NCBI GenBank assembly: GCA_938092015.1
Contig: CALKOT010000028.1
Location: 57,484-121,483, forward strand
Direction: 5' to 3'
DNA length: 64,000 bases
Origin: an uncultured Paracoccaceae bacterium
GTDB lineage: Bacteria; Pseudomonadota; Alphaproteobacteria; Rhodobacterales; Rhodobacteraceae
Shown here: positions 27,783 to 36,188 of the stretch, piece after piece
Numbering within the stretch: the stretch's first letter is position 1
Layout of the letters: every line of letters starts with the position of its first letter
Made by a program: the position numbers and the translations under genes
The notes under the pieces: generated by a model
Told to the model about the DNA's origin: nothing
The model's input: only the letters and a program-made list of their open reading frames with translations
Database searches by the model: none

Positions 27783-30700
27783 ATGGCCATAAAATCACTT
27801 CTGATCGCCAATCGCGGCGAGATCGCCATCCGTATCGCCCGCGCTGCGCAGGATTTGGACATCCGGGCAGTAGCGATTTACACCAAAGATGATGAGGCCA
27901 GCCTTCATGTCCAACGTGCGGATCAAGCAATGGCGTTGCCAGGCCTCGGCGCCACCGGATATCTCGACGTCAATGAGGTGATCGCAGCAGCAAAGGAAGC
28001 TGGCTGCGACGCTATCCACCCAGGCTATGGCTTTCTGTCGGAGCGCGCCGATTTCGCCGAAGCATGTGCAGAGGAGGGTTTGATCTTTGTCGGGCCCACA
28101 CCAACACACCTGTCCCTCTTTGGGAATAAGGCGCAGGCCCGCGCCGCCGCCACCACCGCCGGCATTCCAGTGACACTTGGCATCGACAGTGCTGTTACAT
28201 TGGACGAAGCAGAAGCGTTTTTTGCAGAAACTGGTGGCCCAGTGATGCTAAAGGCCATCGCCGGCGGTGGCGGGCGTGGCAGTCGCGCGGTTCTGGAAGC
28301 AAACGACATAGCCGAGGCCTATACTCGATGCCAGTCGGAGGCAAAGGCCGCTTTCGGACGCGAAGATCTCTATATTGAAACATTCATCCCCCGCGCCCGA
28401 CATATTGAAGTACAAATCATCGGCGATGGGTTGGGAGGCGTGGCGCATTTTGGAACTCGTGAGTGTTCACTCCAGCGTCGATATCAAAAACTGATCGAGA
28501 TTGCCCCTGCTCCAGATCTGGACCCTGCCCTGCGAGATCAAATCGTCGACGCCGCATTACAATTGGCGAAAGATGCTGAATACCTGAACCTTGGCACATT
28601 CGAATTTCTCGTGAATGCTAGAGACGACCCGACCCAACCTTTTGTTTTCATTGAGGCCAACGCGCGCCTGCAGGTCGAACACACTGTTACGGAAGAGATT
28701 TTCGGCATCGACCTCGTTCACCTCCAGCTACGCCTCGCTGGGGGGGAGCCGATGGCCAACCTAGTCGCAACGGCGCATTCGCCCAAGGGCTATGCAATTC
28801 AGGCGCGGGTTAACATGGAGACGATCCTGCCAGACGGATCAGTCAAACCAGGCGGCGGCCAGATTACCGCCTATGAAACGCCTGGCGGTCCGGGCGTGCG
28901 CGTTGATGGGTTTGGATATACCGGATATCGGACCAGCACGGCTTTCGACAGTTTGCTAGCGAAAGTGATCTGCCATTCCCCATCCTCCGACTTCTCCCAC
29001 GCGATTGCAAAGACCAATCGGGCGCTAAGCGAGTTTCGGATTGAAGGCATCGCAACAAATATTCCCTTTCTTCAGAATATTCTGAATGAAAATGCGGTTA
29101 TCACCGCCCAGACGCACACTCGATGGGTTGATGAAGCGACAGAAACGCTGGCAGTTCTGCTTGAGCCGGCCGTAAAAAGTGACGGCTTTGCTGGCGCACG
29201 CATCGACACATCTGATCCACTTGCCCTTTTCGCGCATGATGCCGAAGTGAAGGCTGCAAGCATCACCCCTCAAGACTTAACGCCCGAACCAGTCGCGGAC
29301 GGCAAAATCGGTTTGCGTGCGCCGATACAGGGCACGATTGTCTCGATTGATGTGGCCGAAGACGATGCAGTCGCAAAAGGCGCGCAGGTCGCGATCGTTG
29401 AGGCAATGAAGATGGAGCATGTCATCACCGCCGAAACGGGCGGCATCGTACGCGAAGTGACTATGTCCGTTGGTGAAACGGTGCTTGAAGGATGGCCTAT
29501 CGTGCTGCTGGAAGAAGCAGAGGTTGAAGTCAAAGCCGTTGATACAGAGGTGGAAGCCGACCCCGATCATATCCGCGCAGATCTGCAGGAACTGCTGGAC
29601 CGTCGATCCTATACTCTGGACGAGAACCGCGAAAAGGCCGTCGAGAAACGCAAGGGGCGTGGATTCAGAATGATCCGCGAAAGCATTGATCAGCTGGTTG
29701 ATGAAGGGTCTTTCAACGAATACTGGCCGCTGGTCGTCGCCAATCAGCATACGCGCCATGATTTGGAGACGCTCCGAAAGAACACGCCAGGCGACGGCAT
29801 CGTGGCGGGCACGGCTTCGATCAATGGCGACAAGTTCGGAGATGATGCGTCCGGCGCAGTTGTGGTCGCCTATGACTATACAGTTTTGGCCGGGACCCAG
29901 GGCTGGAATGGGCACTACAAAAAGGACCGGATGTTTGATTTGGCCAAACAGCTGCACTTGCCCATGATCGTTTTTTCCGAAGGCGGCGGCGGGCGGCCTG
30001 GCGATGACGTGAAAGGATCCTGGATCGCTTGGGATGTGCCGACCTTCACTATGTTCTCTCAGCTGTCTGGTCTGGTTCCGATGATAGGGATCAACAACGG
30101 AAGGTGCTTTGCCGGAAACACCGCACTGCTGGCTTGCTGTGACGTGATCATCGCCACCGAAGCCTCAACTATAGGCATGGGCGGCCCTGCGATGATCGAA
30201 GGCGGCGGCCTGGGTGTATATACGCCTGAGGAAGTTGGCCCGATGTCGTTTCAGGTGCCAAACGGGGTTGTCGACATTCTGGTGAAAGATGAAGAAGAAG
30301 CAGTAGAGGTCGCCAAGAAATATCTCTCGTACTTTCAAGGATCTGTAGATGATTGGGAAGCTGCGGACCAACGCAAACTCCGTCATGCCATCCCAGAAAA
30401 ACGCACTCGCCTTTATGAAATGCGCGACTTGATTGAAACTTTGGTGGACAAAGACAGTATCCTAGAAATCCGCAAGGCATTCGGCATCGGCGTTATCACC
30501 TGTTTCGCCCGGATTGAAGGGCGGCCAGTTGGGATCGTCGCCAATAACCCGCACCATCTGGCAGGCGCGCTGGACAGCGATGGCGCGGACAAGGGCGCAC
30601 GGTTCCTGCAGTTGTGCGACGCCTTCGACATCCCAGTCCTCAGCCTGATGGACTGCCCCGGCATTATGGTTGGCCCGGATGCTGAGCGTGAGGCGCTGGT

Positions 30701-31127
30701 CCGCCACGCGGCCCGCATGTTCAACACTGGCGCTAACCTCACTACGCCGCTTTTCAGTGTCGTTGTTCGCAAAGGCTATGGCCTCGGCGTGCAGGCGATG
30801 TGCGGCGGATCTGGTCTTCATGGTATGATGTCAGTCGCCTGGCCTACGGCCGAATTTGCTGCAATGAACATCGAAGGCAACGTAAAACTGGGTTACCGTA
30901 ATGACCTCGCCGCCATCGAAGATCCAGTGGAACGTTTGCGCGTCTATCAAGACAAGGTTGATGAACAATATGAACAAGCGCGAGCTGTGAACGCAGCAAC
31001 TGGCGGTGGGCTGGATGACGTTATCGATCCTGCCGAGACACGCCGCTGGATTGTCAATTCAATGAAACGCCGACCACCAGTTCCGCCGCGTGAAGGCAAG
31101 AAGTACCCTTACGTTGATACATGGTGA
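27783..31127 (+). CDS. Single-chain acyl-CoA carboxylase (BC-BCCP-CT)
   Basis: A 1114-residue multidomain biotin enzyme that carboxylates an acyl-CoA using ATP and bicarbonate. Order: biotin carboxylase with LLIANRGEIAIRIARAA, GGGGRGSRAV and FIEANARLQVEHTVTEEIFGIDLV; a linker/BT region; a biotinyl domain with the acceptor Lys543 in EAMKMEH; then both halves of a carboxyltransferase (VVAYDYTVLAGTQGWNGHYKKDRMF, GGGRPG, SLMDCPGIMVGP, GGSGLHGMMSVAWPTAEFAAM). This is the architecture of the homohexameric LCC/YCC enzymes, which act on acetyl-, propionyl- or longer acyl-CoAs. I chose ATG 27783 with AAGGAAC upstream; the open frame starts earlier without homology. The crotonase and unknown gene follow almost without gaps. 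Confidence 0.93.
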   Translation: MAIKSLLIANRGEIAIRIARAAQDLDIRAVAIYTKDDEASLHVQRADQAMALPGLGATGYLDVNEVIAAAKEAGCDAIHPGYGFLSERADFAEACAEEGLIFVGPTPTHLSLFGNKAQARAAATTAGIPVTLGIDSAVTLDEAEAFFAETGGPVMLKAIAGGGGRGSRAVLEANDIAEAYTRCQSEAKAAFGREDLYIETFIPRARHIEVQIIGDGLGGVAHFGTRECSLQRRYQKLIEIAPAPDLDPALRDQIVDAALQLAKDAEYLNLGTFEFLVNARDDPTQPFVFIEANARLQVEHTVTEEIFGIDLVHLQLRLAGGEPMANLVATAHSPKGYAIQARVNMETILPDGSVKPGGGQITAYETPGGPGVRVDGFGYTGYRTSTAFDSLLAKVICHSPSSDFSHAIAKTNRALSEFRIEGIATNIPFLQNILNENAVITAQTHTRWVDEATETLAVLLEPAVKSDGFAGARIDTSDPLALFAHDAEVKAASITPQDLTPEPVADGKIGLRAPIQGTIVSIDVAEDDAVAKGAQVAIVEAMKMEHVITAETGGIVREVTMSVGETVLEGWPIVLLEEAEVEVKAVDTEVEADPDHIRADLQELLDRRSYTLDENREKAVEKRKGRGFRMIRESIDQLVDEGSFNEYWPLVVANQHTRHDLETLRKNTPGDGIVAGTASINGDKFGDDASGAVVVAYDYTVLAGTQGWNGHYKKDRMFDLAKQLHLPMIVFSEGGGGRPGDDVKGSWIAWDVPTFTMFSQLSGLVPMIGINNGRCFAGNTALLACCDVIIATEASTIGMGGPAMIEGGGLGVYTPEEVGPMSFQVPNGVVDILVKDEEEAVEVAKKYLSYFQGSVDDWEAADQRKLRHAIPEKRTRLYEMRDLIETLVDKDSILEIRKAFGIGVITCFARIEGRPVGIVANNPHHLAGALDSDGADKGARFLQLCDAFDIPVLSLMDCPGIMVGPDAEREALVRHAARMFNTGANLTTPLFSVVVRKGYGLGVQAMCGGSGLHGMMSVAWPTAEFAAMNIEGNVKLGYRNDLAAIEDPVERLRVYQDKVDEQYEQARAVNAATGGGLDDVIDPAETRRWIVNSMKRRPPVPPREGKKYPYVDTW

Positions 31128-31130
31128 TCT

Positions 31131-31982
31131 ATGACTTCTGATATTTCAGTTTCTGTTGAAGATAAAATTCTCACGATCACCCTTAATAGGCCAGATCGTC
31201 TGAATGCGTTTACCAACGTGATGCGCGACGAGATGATCGCCGCCTTCGACCAAGCGGATGCCGACGATGATGTGCGCTGCATTATTGTCACGGGTGAGGG
31301 ACGCGGTTTCTGCGCTGGCGCTGACCTTGGCGAGGGCGGGGATACATTCAACACGGAACGTGAGGGGCAAGATGGTCCGGTCTGGCGGGACGGCGGCGGG
31401 CAAGTCAGCTTGCGCATCTTTGAATCAAAAAAGCCCGTGATTGGCGCGATCAATGGCCCTGCAGTGGGTGTTGGTGTAACGATGACCTTGCCAATGGACA
31501 TCCGCATCACATCCTCCGCTGCCAAGTTCGGCTTTGTCTTCTCACGGCGGGGCATCGTTCCCGAAGCATGCTCCAGCTGGTTTCTCCCCCGCATCGTCGG
31601 CATCCAGCAGGCGTTGGCATGGACATTTTCGGGTCGGGTCTTTCCTGCTGAAGAAGCGCTAAAAGGCGGGCTGGTACAGGAGGTAACTGCACCAGAAAAC
31701 CTCCTCCCCCGCGCACGGGCCATCGCCGCCGAGATCGTCGAGAACACCGCACCTGTCTCTGTCGCCCTGACCCGCCAGATGATGTGGCGCATGCTGGGCG
31801 CTGATCACCCGATGGAGGCGCACAAGATCGACAGCCGTGGGATCGCGCAGTTAGGGATATCGCCAGATGTCAAAGAAGGCGTCGAAAGTTTCCTCGAAAA
31901 ACGCCCGCCAGAGTTTAGTATGAAACCGTCTGAAGACATGCCTGATTTCTATCCTTGGTGGGACGACCGGCCGTTCAAGTAG
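31131..31982 (+). CDS. Enoyl-CoA hydratase/isomerase family protein
   Basis: A 283-residue crotonase. The N-terminus is VEDKILTITLNRPDRLNAFTN, the oxyanion-hole segments are GRGFCAGADLGEGGDTF and GPAVGVGVTMTLPMDI, and RRGIVPEACSSWFLP is the helix that brings the second glutamate. The C-terminus KEGVESFLEKRPPEF is typical. It is likely to hydrate or isomerise an enoyl-CoA in fatty acid or terpenoid breakdown. It starts four bases after the single-chain carboxylase and is followed without gap by a 78-residue protein (TAG then ATG), so the three form an operon. Together with a carboxylase this recalls methylcrotonyl- or geranyl-CoA type pathways, but the order is not diagnostic. Confidence 0.92.
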   Translation: MTSDISVSVEDKILTITLNRPDRLNAFTNVMRDEMIAAFDQADADDDVRCIIVTGEGRGFCAGADLGEGGDTFNTEREGQDGPVWRDGGGQVSLRIFESKKPVIGAINGPAVGVGVTMTLPMDIRITSSAAKFGFVFSRRGIVPEACSSWFLPRIVGIQQALAWTFSGRVFPAEEALKGGLVQEVTAPENLLPRARAIAAEIVENTAPVSVALTRQMMWRMLGADHPMEAHKIDSRGIAQLGISPDVKEGVESFLEKRPPEFSMKPSEDMPDFYPWWDDRPFK

Positions 31983-32219
31983 ATGGCGCACGATAACAAA
32001 GTCATTCACTCCATCAATCTGCCCGGGGACAACGTTTGCGTTGATATCTTTGAGCGGCCTGACGGCTCATTTGGTTTCGATGAATTTCGCCGCGACCCCG
32101 AAGACAATCGGGGCTGGTATAGTATCGGCCACTATGGAACCGCGGTTTTTGATAGTGCGGATACCGCATTAAGTGCAGCTAAGATCAAAATCAGTTGGTT
32201 GGAAGAAGCGATGATCTAG
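31983..32219 (+). CDS. Small conserved protein of unknown function
   Basis: A 78-residue acidic, soluble protein without known domain: DNVCVDIFERPDGSFGFDEFRRDPEDNRGWYSIGHYG and a C-terminal helix ALSAAKIKISWLEEAMI. The ATG follows directly on the stop of the crotonase gene. The pattern of beta strand, FDEFRRDPED loop and final helix looks like a real folded protein. It may serve the carboxylase/crotonase pathway, judged only from its position. Confidence 0.7.
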   Translation: MAHDNKVIHSINLPGDNVCVDIFERPDGSFGFDEFRRDPEDNRGWYSIGHYGTAVFDSADTALSAAKIKISWLEEAMI

Positions 32220-32282
32220 GGACTTCTGTTACGTTCCAACTAACTCGATGCAAACAGTATGAAAAACCTAATGGAGATCGCC

Positions 32283-32942
32283 ATGTCAGAAACAGTCACA
32301 CTCACTGCGTCCGACGGACATCAGTTTTCCGCCTACCGCGCGGGAGACGGCCTCGGTCTGGTCGTGGTGCAAGAGATCTTTGGTGTTAACAGCCATATCC
32401 GCAACGTCGTTGACCGCTTCGCCGAAGCAGGCTTTGCCGCCATCGCCCCTGCCCTGTTCGATCGCATCGGAGCTGGCCATGAGCTGGGTTATTCGTCAGA
32501 TGACGTCGCAGCGGGGCGTGAACTGCGTGGCCAAGTGACAAATGCAGATGCGTTGAAAGACATCACTGCCGTCGGCAACTTTTTGGCAGGCGAAGACCGC
32601 AAGGTTGGCATCGTTGGATACTGTTGGGGCGGCTCGCTTGCATGGCACACAGCGACCCAGCTAACGGGCTTTGACGCCGCCGTTGGATATTACGGTGGCG
32701 AAATCCCGAAATCTGCGGACGCAAAACCGACCATCCCCACCATGCTACACTTTGGCGAAAAGGACACCGGCATCCCGATGAAAGGTGTCCGTGACCTTGA
32801 AGCCGCCCATCCTGCCATCCCGATCCACATTTACGATGCAGGCCATGGGTTCAGCTGTGATGAACGGGCTTCATTCGACGCGCCCAGCCATAAGGCTGCG
32901 CTGGACAGGACATTGGCGTTCTTCTGCCAACACTTAGCCTGA
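32283..32942 (+). CDS. Dienelactone hydrolase family protein
   Basis: A 219-residue alpha/beta hydrolase of the dienelactone hydrolase family. The nucleophile is Cys114 in VGYCWGGS, the acid Asp161 in GEKDTGIP and the histidine His188 in DAGHGFSC, the standard DLH triad. The N-terminal sheet reads VVVQEIFGVNSHIR. I start at ATG 32283 with GGAG nine bases upstream; ATG 32259 is possible but lacks similarity. It may open the ring of a lactone or cleave an ester; true dienelactone activity in aromatic breakdown cannot be claimed. It may be transcribed with the operon upstream (gap 63 bases). Confidence 0.9.
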   Translation: MSETVTLTASDGHQFSAYRAGDGLGLVVVQEIFGVNSHIRNVVDRFAEAGFAAIAPALFDRIGAGHELGYSSDDVAAGRELRGQVTNADALKDITAVGNFLAGEDRKVGIVGYCWGGSLAWHTATQLTGFDAAVGYYGGEIPKSADAKPTIPTMLHFGEKDTGIPMKGVRDLEAAHPAIPIHIYDAGHGFSCDERASFDAPSHKAALDRTLAFFCQHLA

Positions 32943-32950
32943 TTAGCTGA

Positions 32951-33397
32951 TTACGCCACCGACAGGCACACGCATTTCGCGTACTTGCTAATATCGTGCG
33001 ATGTGCTGCCAAGGAACAAGCCGGCCACATCGCCGAGCCCACGACGGCCCGTGACGATCAGGTCAGCGCCAACTTCATCAGCATATTTGACGATGTTCGC
33101 ACCCGGGTCGCCATCCCCAATTTTCGTGACGATACTGTCCTTGCCGCAGGATTTTGCCACTTCGACGCCCTTGGCGATCACTTCTTCAGCTGCCTTTTGA
33201 ATCTCTCCAGGCTTCGGCATATCCACCACCGCATGGTACCCGGCGACAGCGCCCATCACAAAGGCGACCGTTTCAGGCTTCGGCGTATGAGCGATGTGTA
33301 GTTGTGAGCCATACTTGCCTGCAACATCGCAAGCGATGCGAAGCGCATTCAAGGATGGGTTAGAGCCGTCTATGCCGACTACGATCTTGCTGAACAT
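32951..33397 (-). CDS. Universal stress protein UspA family
   Basis: A 148-residue Usp domain. The strand KIVVGIDGSNPSLNALRIACDVA starts the fold and the C-terminal nucleotide-binding loop reads VTGRRGLGDVAGLFLGSTSHDISKYA, close to the G2xG9G(S/T) ATP-binding pattern. I chose ATG 33397 with GAGAGG eight bases upstream. A near-consensus FNR-type site, TTGATTCAGGTCAA, lies about 60 bases upstream, so induction by oxygen limitation is likely, as described for usp genes of other bacteria. It converges on the dienelactone hydrolase. Confidence 0.9.
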   Translation of the reverse strand: MFSKIVVGIDGSNPSLNALRIACDVAGKYGSQLHIAHTPKPETVAFVMGAVAGYHAVVDMPKPGEIQKAAEEVIAKGVEVAKSCGKDSIVTKIGDGDPGANIVKYADEVGADLIVTGRRGLGDVAGLFLGSTSHDISKYAKCVCLSVA

Positions 33398-33456
33398 CTT
33401 CAGTACCTCTCTCACTGATTGCGAGTATGAGGTTAGGTGAATGACGAATCAGCGCC

Positions 33457-33470
33457 TTGATTCAGGTCAA
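33457..33470 (-). promoter_or_regulatory. FNR/FnrL-type box upstream of usp
   Basis: TTGATTCAGGTCAA matches TTGAY-N4-RTCAA exactly. Its centre is about 66 bases upstream of the usp ATG, which suits a -41.5 activating position. It overlaps the last codon of tag. Confidence 0.6.
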
Positions 33471-34063
33471 ACTGTTGATTTTGATTCCCCCAGAATAGCG
33501 ACCGACGCATGCCTTGGGCACCCAATAAGGTGATCATTGACCATCCCCACAGCCTGCATGAAGGCATAAACAATCGTAGGGCCGACAAATTTGAAACCAC
33601 GAGCTTTCAGTGCTTTCGACACTTCCTTCGAAAGTGGTGTTTCAGCTTGAACATCTGACATCCACACCAGTTCATTCTGCAAAGGCTTGCCATCAACGAA
33701 GTCCCACAGGAACTTGTCGAAGCCTCCTCCGGCTTCAATCTCAATCCATTGACGGGCTGCGATGATCGCCGCTTCGATCTTACCACGGTGGCGAACGATA
33801 CCTGCGTCTGCAAGCAGTCTGTTAACATCGGCCTCGCCATATCTTGCGATCTTGACGGGATCAAAACCATCAAAGGTAGCTCGGAAGGCAGGACGCTTCT
33901 TCAGGATTGTGTACCAACTTAGACCGGCTTGGAACCCATCCAACATCAGCTTTTCATAGAGCGCACGGCTGTCCCATTCGGGCACACCCCACTCTTCATC
34001 ATGATAGGCCACATACAGCGGATCAGTACCACACCATGGGCATCTGCCGGATTCGTGCATCAC
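33467..34063 (-). CDS. tag: DNA-3-methyladenine glycosylase I
   Basis: A 198-residue Tag protein that excises 3-methyladenine from alkylated DNA. Family motifs: RCPWCGTDPLYVAYHDEEWGVP at the N-terminus (two cysteines with later His/Cys form the zinc snap), GFQAGLSWYTILKKRPAFR, and FVGPTIVYAFMQAVGMVNDHLIGC near the end. It should act in base excision repair in the cytoplasm. Three GAAC motifs spaced by 11 bases lie 24-49 bases upstream of its start and form two overlapping LexA boxes, so SOS control is predicted. In E. coli tag is constitutive, so LexA control would be different here. Confidence 0.94.
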   Translation of the reverse strand: MMHESGRCPWCGTDPLYVAYHDEEWGVPEWDSRALYEKLMLDGFQAGLSWYTILKKRPAFRATFDGFDPVKIARYGEADVNRLLADAGIVRHRGKIEAAIIAARQWIEIEAGGGFDKFLWDFVDGKPLQNELVWMSDVQAETPLSKEVSKALKARGFKFVGPTIVYAFMQAVGMVNDHLIGCPRHASVAILGESKSTV

Positions 34064-34086
34064 TAGTATCCTTCGAATCTATGCGT

Positions 34087-34112
34087 GAACGTTGTTAGAA
34101 CATTGTTAGAAC
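34087..34112 (-). promoter_or_regulatory. Tandem LexA (SOS) boxes between tag and GGDEF gene
   Basis: GAAC occurs at 34087-34090, 34098-34101 and 34109-34112, giving two overlapping GAAC-N7-GAAC sites, the LexA consensus of alphaproteobacteria (GTTC-N7-GTTC on the minus strand). They lie in the gap between tag and the divergent GGDEF gene, closer to tag. Confidence 0.75.
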
Positions 34113-34164
34113 ATTTGTTCTCAAATCAAAATCGATTCTGTTGATTGCGGTGTAGGAGGCACAA

Positions 34165-34542
34165 ATGAACCTAGACAACGTCATCCGACTGGCGCCTGGC
34201 AAAGGTTTGCGAGATCGTGCCGCAATTATGTCAGCGCTTAAGGGTTCAAGACGCCTCTTGATGATTGTATCTGCACCCGGCCTGAAAATCCTCAACCGGA
34301 TTCAAGGAATTGAGGCTGGTGATGCTTTGCTGGTGGAACTTGGCCGCACAATCATCAACGCTGCACCTGCAGGTGCAACCGTTGGTCGGTTGGCTGGAGC
34401 AAAACTTTCCGTCGCCTGCTCAGCTTCCAAACGGGATCAGGCATTGAGCATTCTGGGTGAGCTTTCTGACAGCATCTTACTCTACACAAATGCATCTATC
34501 CCCGTACATATAGGCGCTGTCTGGTCAGAAGGATGCGATTGA
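34165..34542 (+). CDS. Degenerate GGDEF domain, 5' part of a split GGDEF-EAL gene
   Basis: A 125-residue open frame. The fold of a diguanylate cyclase domain is seen (LKILNRIQGIEAGDALLVELGRTI, then VGRLAGAKLSVACS), but the signature loop GGDEF is replaced by AGAKL, so it cannot make cyclic-di-GMP; such domains usually bind GTP or regulate a partner. The frame stops at TGA 34540-34542, and an EAL domain continues 10 bases later in another frame. The codons just before the stop fit the next frame after a one-base shift around 34528-34535 (reading on as DAIEPGEMIEAAMMALDDA). I infer one gene split by a frameshift. GAGG-type spacing before ATG 34165 (GTAGGAGG) supports the start. Confidence 0.7.
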   Translation: MNLDNVIRLAPGKGLRDRAAIMSALKGSRRLLMIVSAPGLKILNRIQGIEAGDALLVELGRTIINAAPAGATVGRLAGAKLSVACSASKRDQALSILGELSDSILLYTNASIPVHIGAVWSEGCD

Positions 34543-34552
34543 ACCTGGGGAA

Positions 34553-35404
34553 ATGATTGAAGCAGCGATGATGGCGTTGGATGACGCTCGTTCAAACAGT
34601 GCTCTGGGATCTGAATTGGCTGAGGTGGGCACAGTTCATAAAGATGATATGCGCATCGCCCGGGAGGCGTTGGACGCGATTCGCGCAGGCGCCGCATCCG
34701 TCGCCATGCAGCCAGTTGTTGATGCTCAGACACCTGGGCGGGTCATGTTTCATGACGCTTTGATCCGATTGACCCGTCCAAATGGTGACCTGGTGTGTGC
34801 AGGCGAATTCATGCCTACCCTCGAAAAACTAGGCGTGACATCAGAGGCAGACATTGCAGTTCTGAATATGGCGGCATCGGATCTGGCTGATGACCCTTCG
34901 CTGCGCGCATCGGTGAACGTAGCAGCCACGAGCCTGGCTCGTCCCGGCTGGCGTACAGCGTTTCTAAACTTCACCGACCGCGCGCCCGAAGCTGCTGAAC
35001 GGCTGATTGTGGAGGTAAGCGAAGATGCTGCTCTATCCGACATATCAGCTGCAACTGAGCTTTTCATGCAGCTGCGCGTGCGCGGCGTCTCTTTGTCATT
35101 GGATGATTTTGGCGCTGGTCGGACAAGTTTTCAGCATCTGCGCGATTTTCGATTTGATATGCTGAAGATTGACGGTGGCTTTATTTCTGGCATCGACCAG
35201 TCACCGGACAATCAAATGCTGGTTTCAGCGCTGACAGGCATCGGACGGCAGTTTGATATGATGGTCATCGCTGAATATCTTGAAACAGCACAAGAGGCGC
35301 GTGTTCTCAGAAATCTCAGCGTAGATGGATTTCAGGGTTACCTATTTGGGAAACCAACGCTTATCTGGGACAAAGGCCAGTCTTCAAACCGCGTAAATGC
35401 TTAG
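34553..35404 (+). CDS. EAL-domain protein, 3' part of split GGDEF-EAL gene
   Basis: A 283-residue EAL (cyclic-di-GMP phosphodiesterase) domain. The signature EAL is changed to DAL (FHDALIRL). Other metal and ligand positions are kept: VNVAATSL, IVEVSE, LDDFGAGRTSF, MLKIDGGFI and IAEYLETAQEA. With Asp for Glu at the first position weak activity or pure binding is possible. The domain starts with MIEAAMMALDDA; upstream codons in this frame continue a natural helix, which indicates that it was once fused to the GGDEF fragment. Independent translation from ATG 34553 is possible but the ribosome site GGGG is only two bases away. Confidence 0.8.
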   Translation: MIEAAMMALDDARSNSALGSELAEVGTVHKDDMRIAREALDAIRAGAASVAMQPVVDAQTPGRVMFHDALIRLTRPNGDLVCAGEFMPTLEKLGVTSEADIAVLNMAASDLADDPSLRASVNVAATSLARPGWRTAFLNFTDRAPEAAERLIVEVSEDAALSDISAATELFMQLRVRGVSLSLDDFGAGRTSFQHLRDFRFDMLKIDGGFISGIDQSPDNQMLVSALTGIGRQFDMMVIAEYLETAQEARVLRNLSVDGFQGYLFGKPTLIWDKGQSSNRVNA

Positions 35405-35426
35405 AAGGCCGCTCAATCCATTAAGT

Positions 35427-36026
35427 TTAGGATTTACGCGCTAGCTTGTTCAACTGCGATTGCATTTCAGCCAATTGATCTTTCAAAGTAGACAGTTCAT
35501 CTGCGCGGGTGTCTTTGTCAGGTGCAGCCTCTTCCGTTGTTGCCGCTCCCTTCGCAGCACCGCCAAAAGGTGTAAAGACGCTCATCGCTTGCTGAAAGAA
35601 TTCCATATTCTTTCGCGTCATCGCTTCGAAATTTTCAATCGCCGGATTAGCGCCGAACATAGCCTTCATCTGCTCGCGCATCTTTTCTTGATTACTTCCG
35701 AACGTTTCCATCGAAGCCTCAAGGTAGCCGGGCACGACACTTTGCAGGCTATCACCGTACAAAGAGATGATACGGCGAAGGAAGTTGGTTGGCAGCATCG
35801 AAGCGCCTTTGGCCTCTGCTTCAAAGATGATCTGGGTCAGGACCGAGCGGGTAATGTCTTCACTGGATTTCGCGTCACGAACTACGAAATCGATGCCTTC
35901 ACGCACCATTTCTGCCAGGTGGTCGAGCGTCACATAGGTACTTTTCGCAGTATTGTAGAGCCGCCGGTTCGCATACTTCTTGATGATGACCGGAGCCGAT
36001 TCATCCGATGATTTTGCTGCAGGCAC
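35427..36026 (-). CDS. phaR: Polyhydroxyalkanoate synthesis repressor PhaR
   Basis: A 199-residue PhaR. The N-terminal PHB/PHA accumulation regulator DNA-binding domain reads IIKKYANRRLYNTAKSTYVTLDHLAEMVREG, and the C-terminal part LTQIIFEAEAKGASMLPTNFLRRIISLYGDSLQ plus a methionine-rich amphipathic helix and a final coiled coil (ADELSTLKDQLAEMQSQLNKLARK) fit the family. It binds PHB granules and DNA and represses phasin genes and itself. TGC-rich sequence with a perfect AATGCTGCGCAGCATT palindrome lies upstream. phaC and phasin genes are not in the window. Confidence 0.95.
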   Translation of the reverse strand: MPAAKSSDESAPVIIKKYANRRLYNTAKSTYVTLDHLAEMVREGIDFVVRDAKSSEDITRSVLTQIIFEAEAKGASMLPTNFLRRIISLYGDSLQSVVPGYLEASMETFGSNQEKMREQMKAMFGANPAIENFEAMTRKNMEFFQQAMSVFTPFGGAAKGAATTEEAAPDKDTRADELSTLKDQLAEMQSQLNKLARKS

Positions 36027-36113
36027 GCCCGTCTCCCCTGTTATCTCCCTCAGACATTAGGACGCAGCCGCTTTGCGCTGCAACAGGAAAATGATGCGCC
36101 GCGAAACGGTGTT

Positions 36114-36129
36114 AATGCTGCGCAGCATT
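36114..36129. promoter_or_regulatory. Likely PhaR operator
   Basis: The perfect 16-base palindrome AATGCTGCGCAGCATT lies about 90 bases upstream of phaR. CTGC/GCAG-rich sites are recognised by PhaR in Paracoccus and Rhodobacter, which fits autoregulation. More TGCA repeats lie at 36140-36161. Confidence 0.5.
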
Positions 36130-36161
36130 TTCATTGGCGAGCTGCACACGTTGCATTGCAC

Positions 36162-36188
36162 AAAAAAAGGACGACGCTATGCGCCGCC
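36162..36188 (-). terminator. Intrinsic terminator, minus strand
   Basis: On the minus strand the stem GGCGGCGC / GCGTCGTC (two G-U pairs, ATA loop) is followed by a C and seven T residues. It marks the end of the small gene to its right. Confidence 0.7.
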
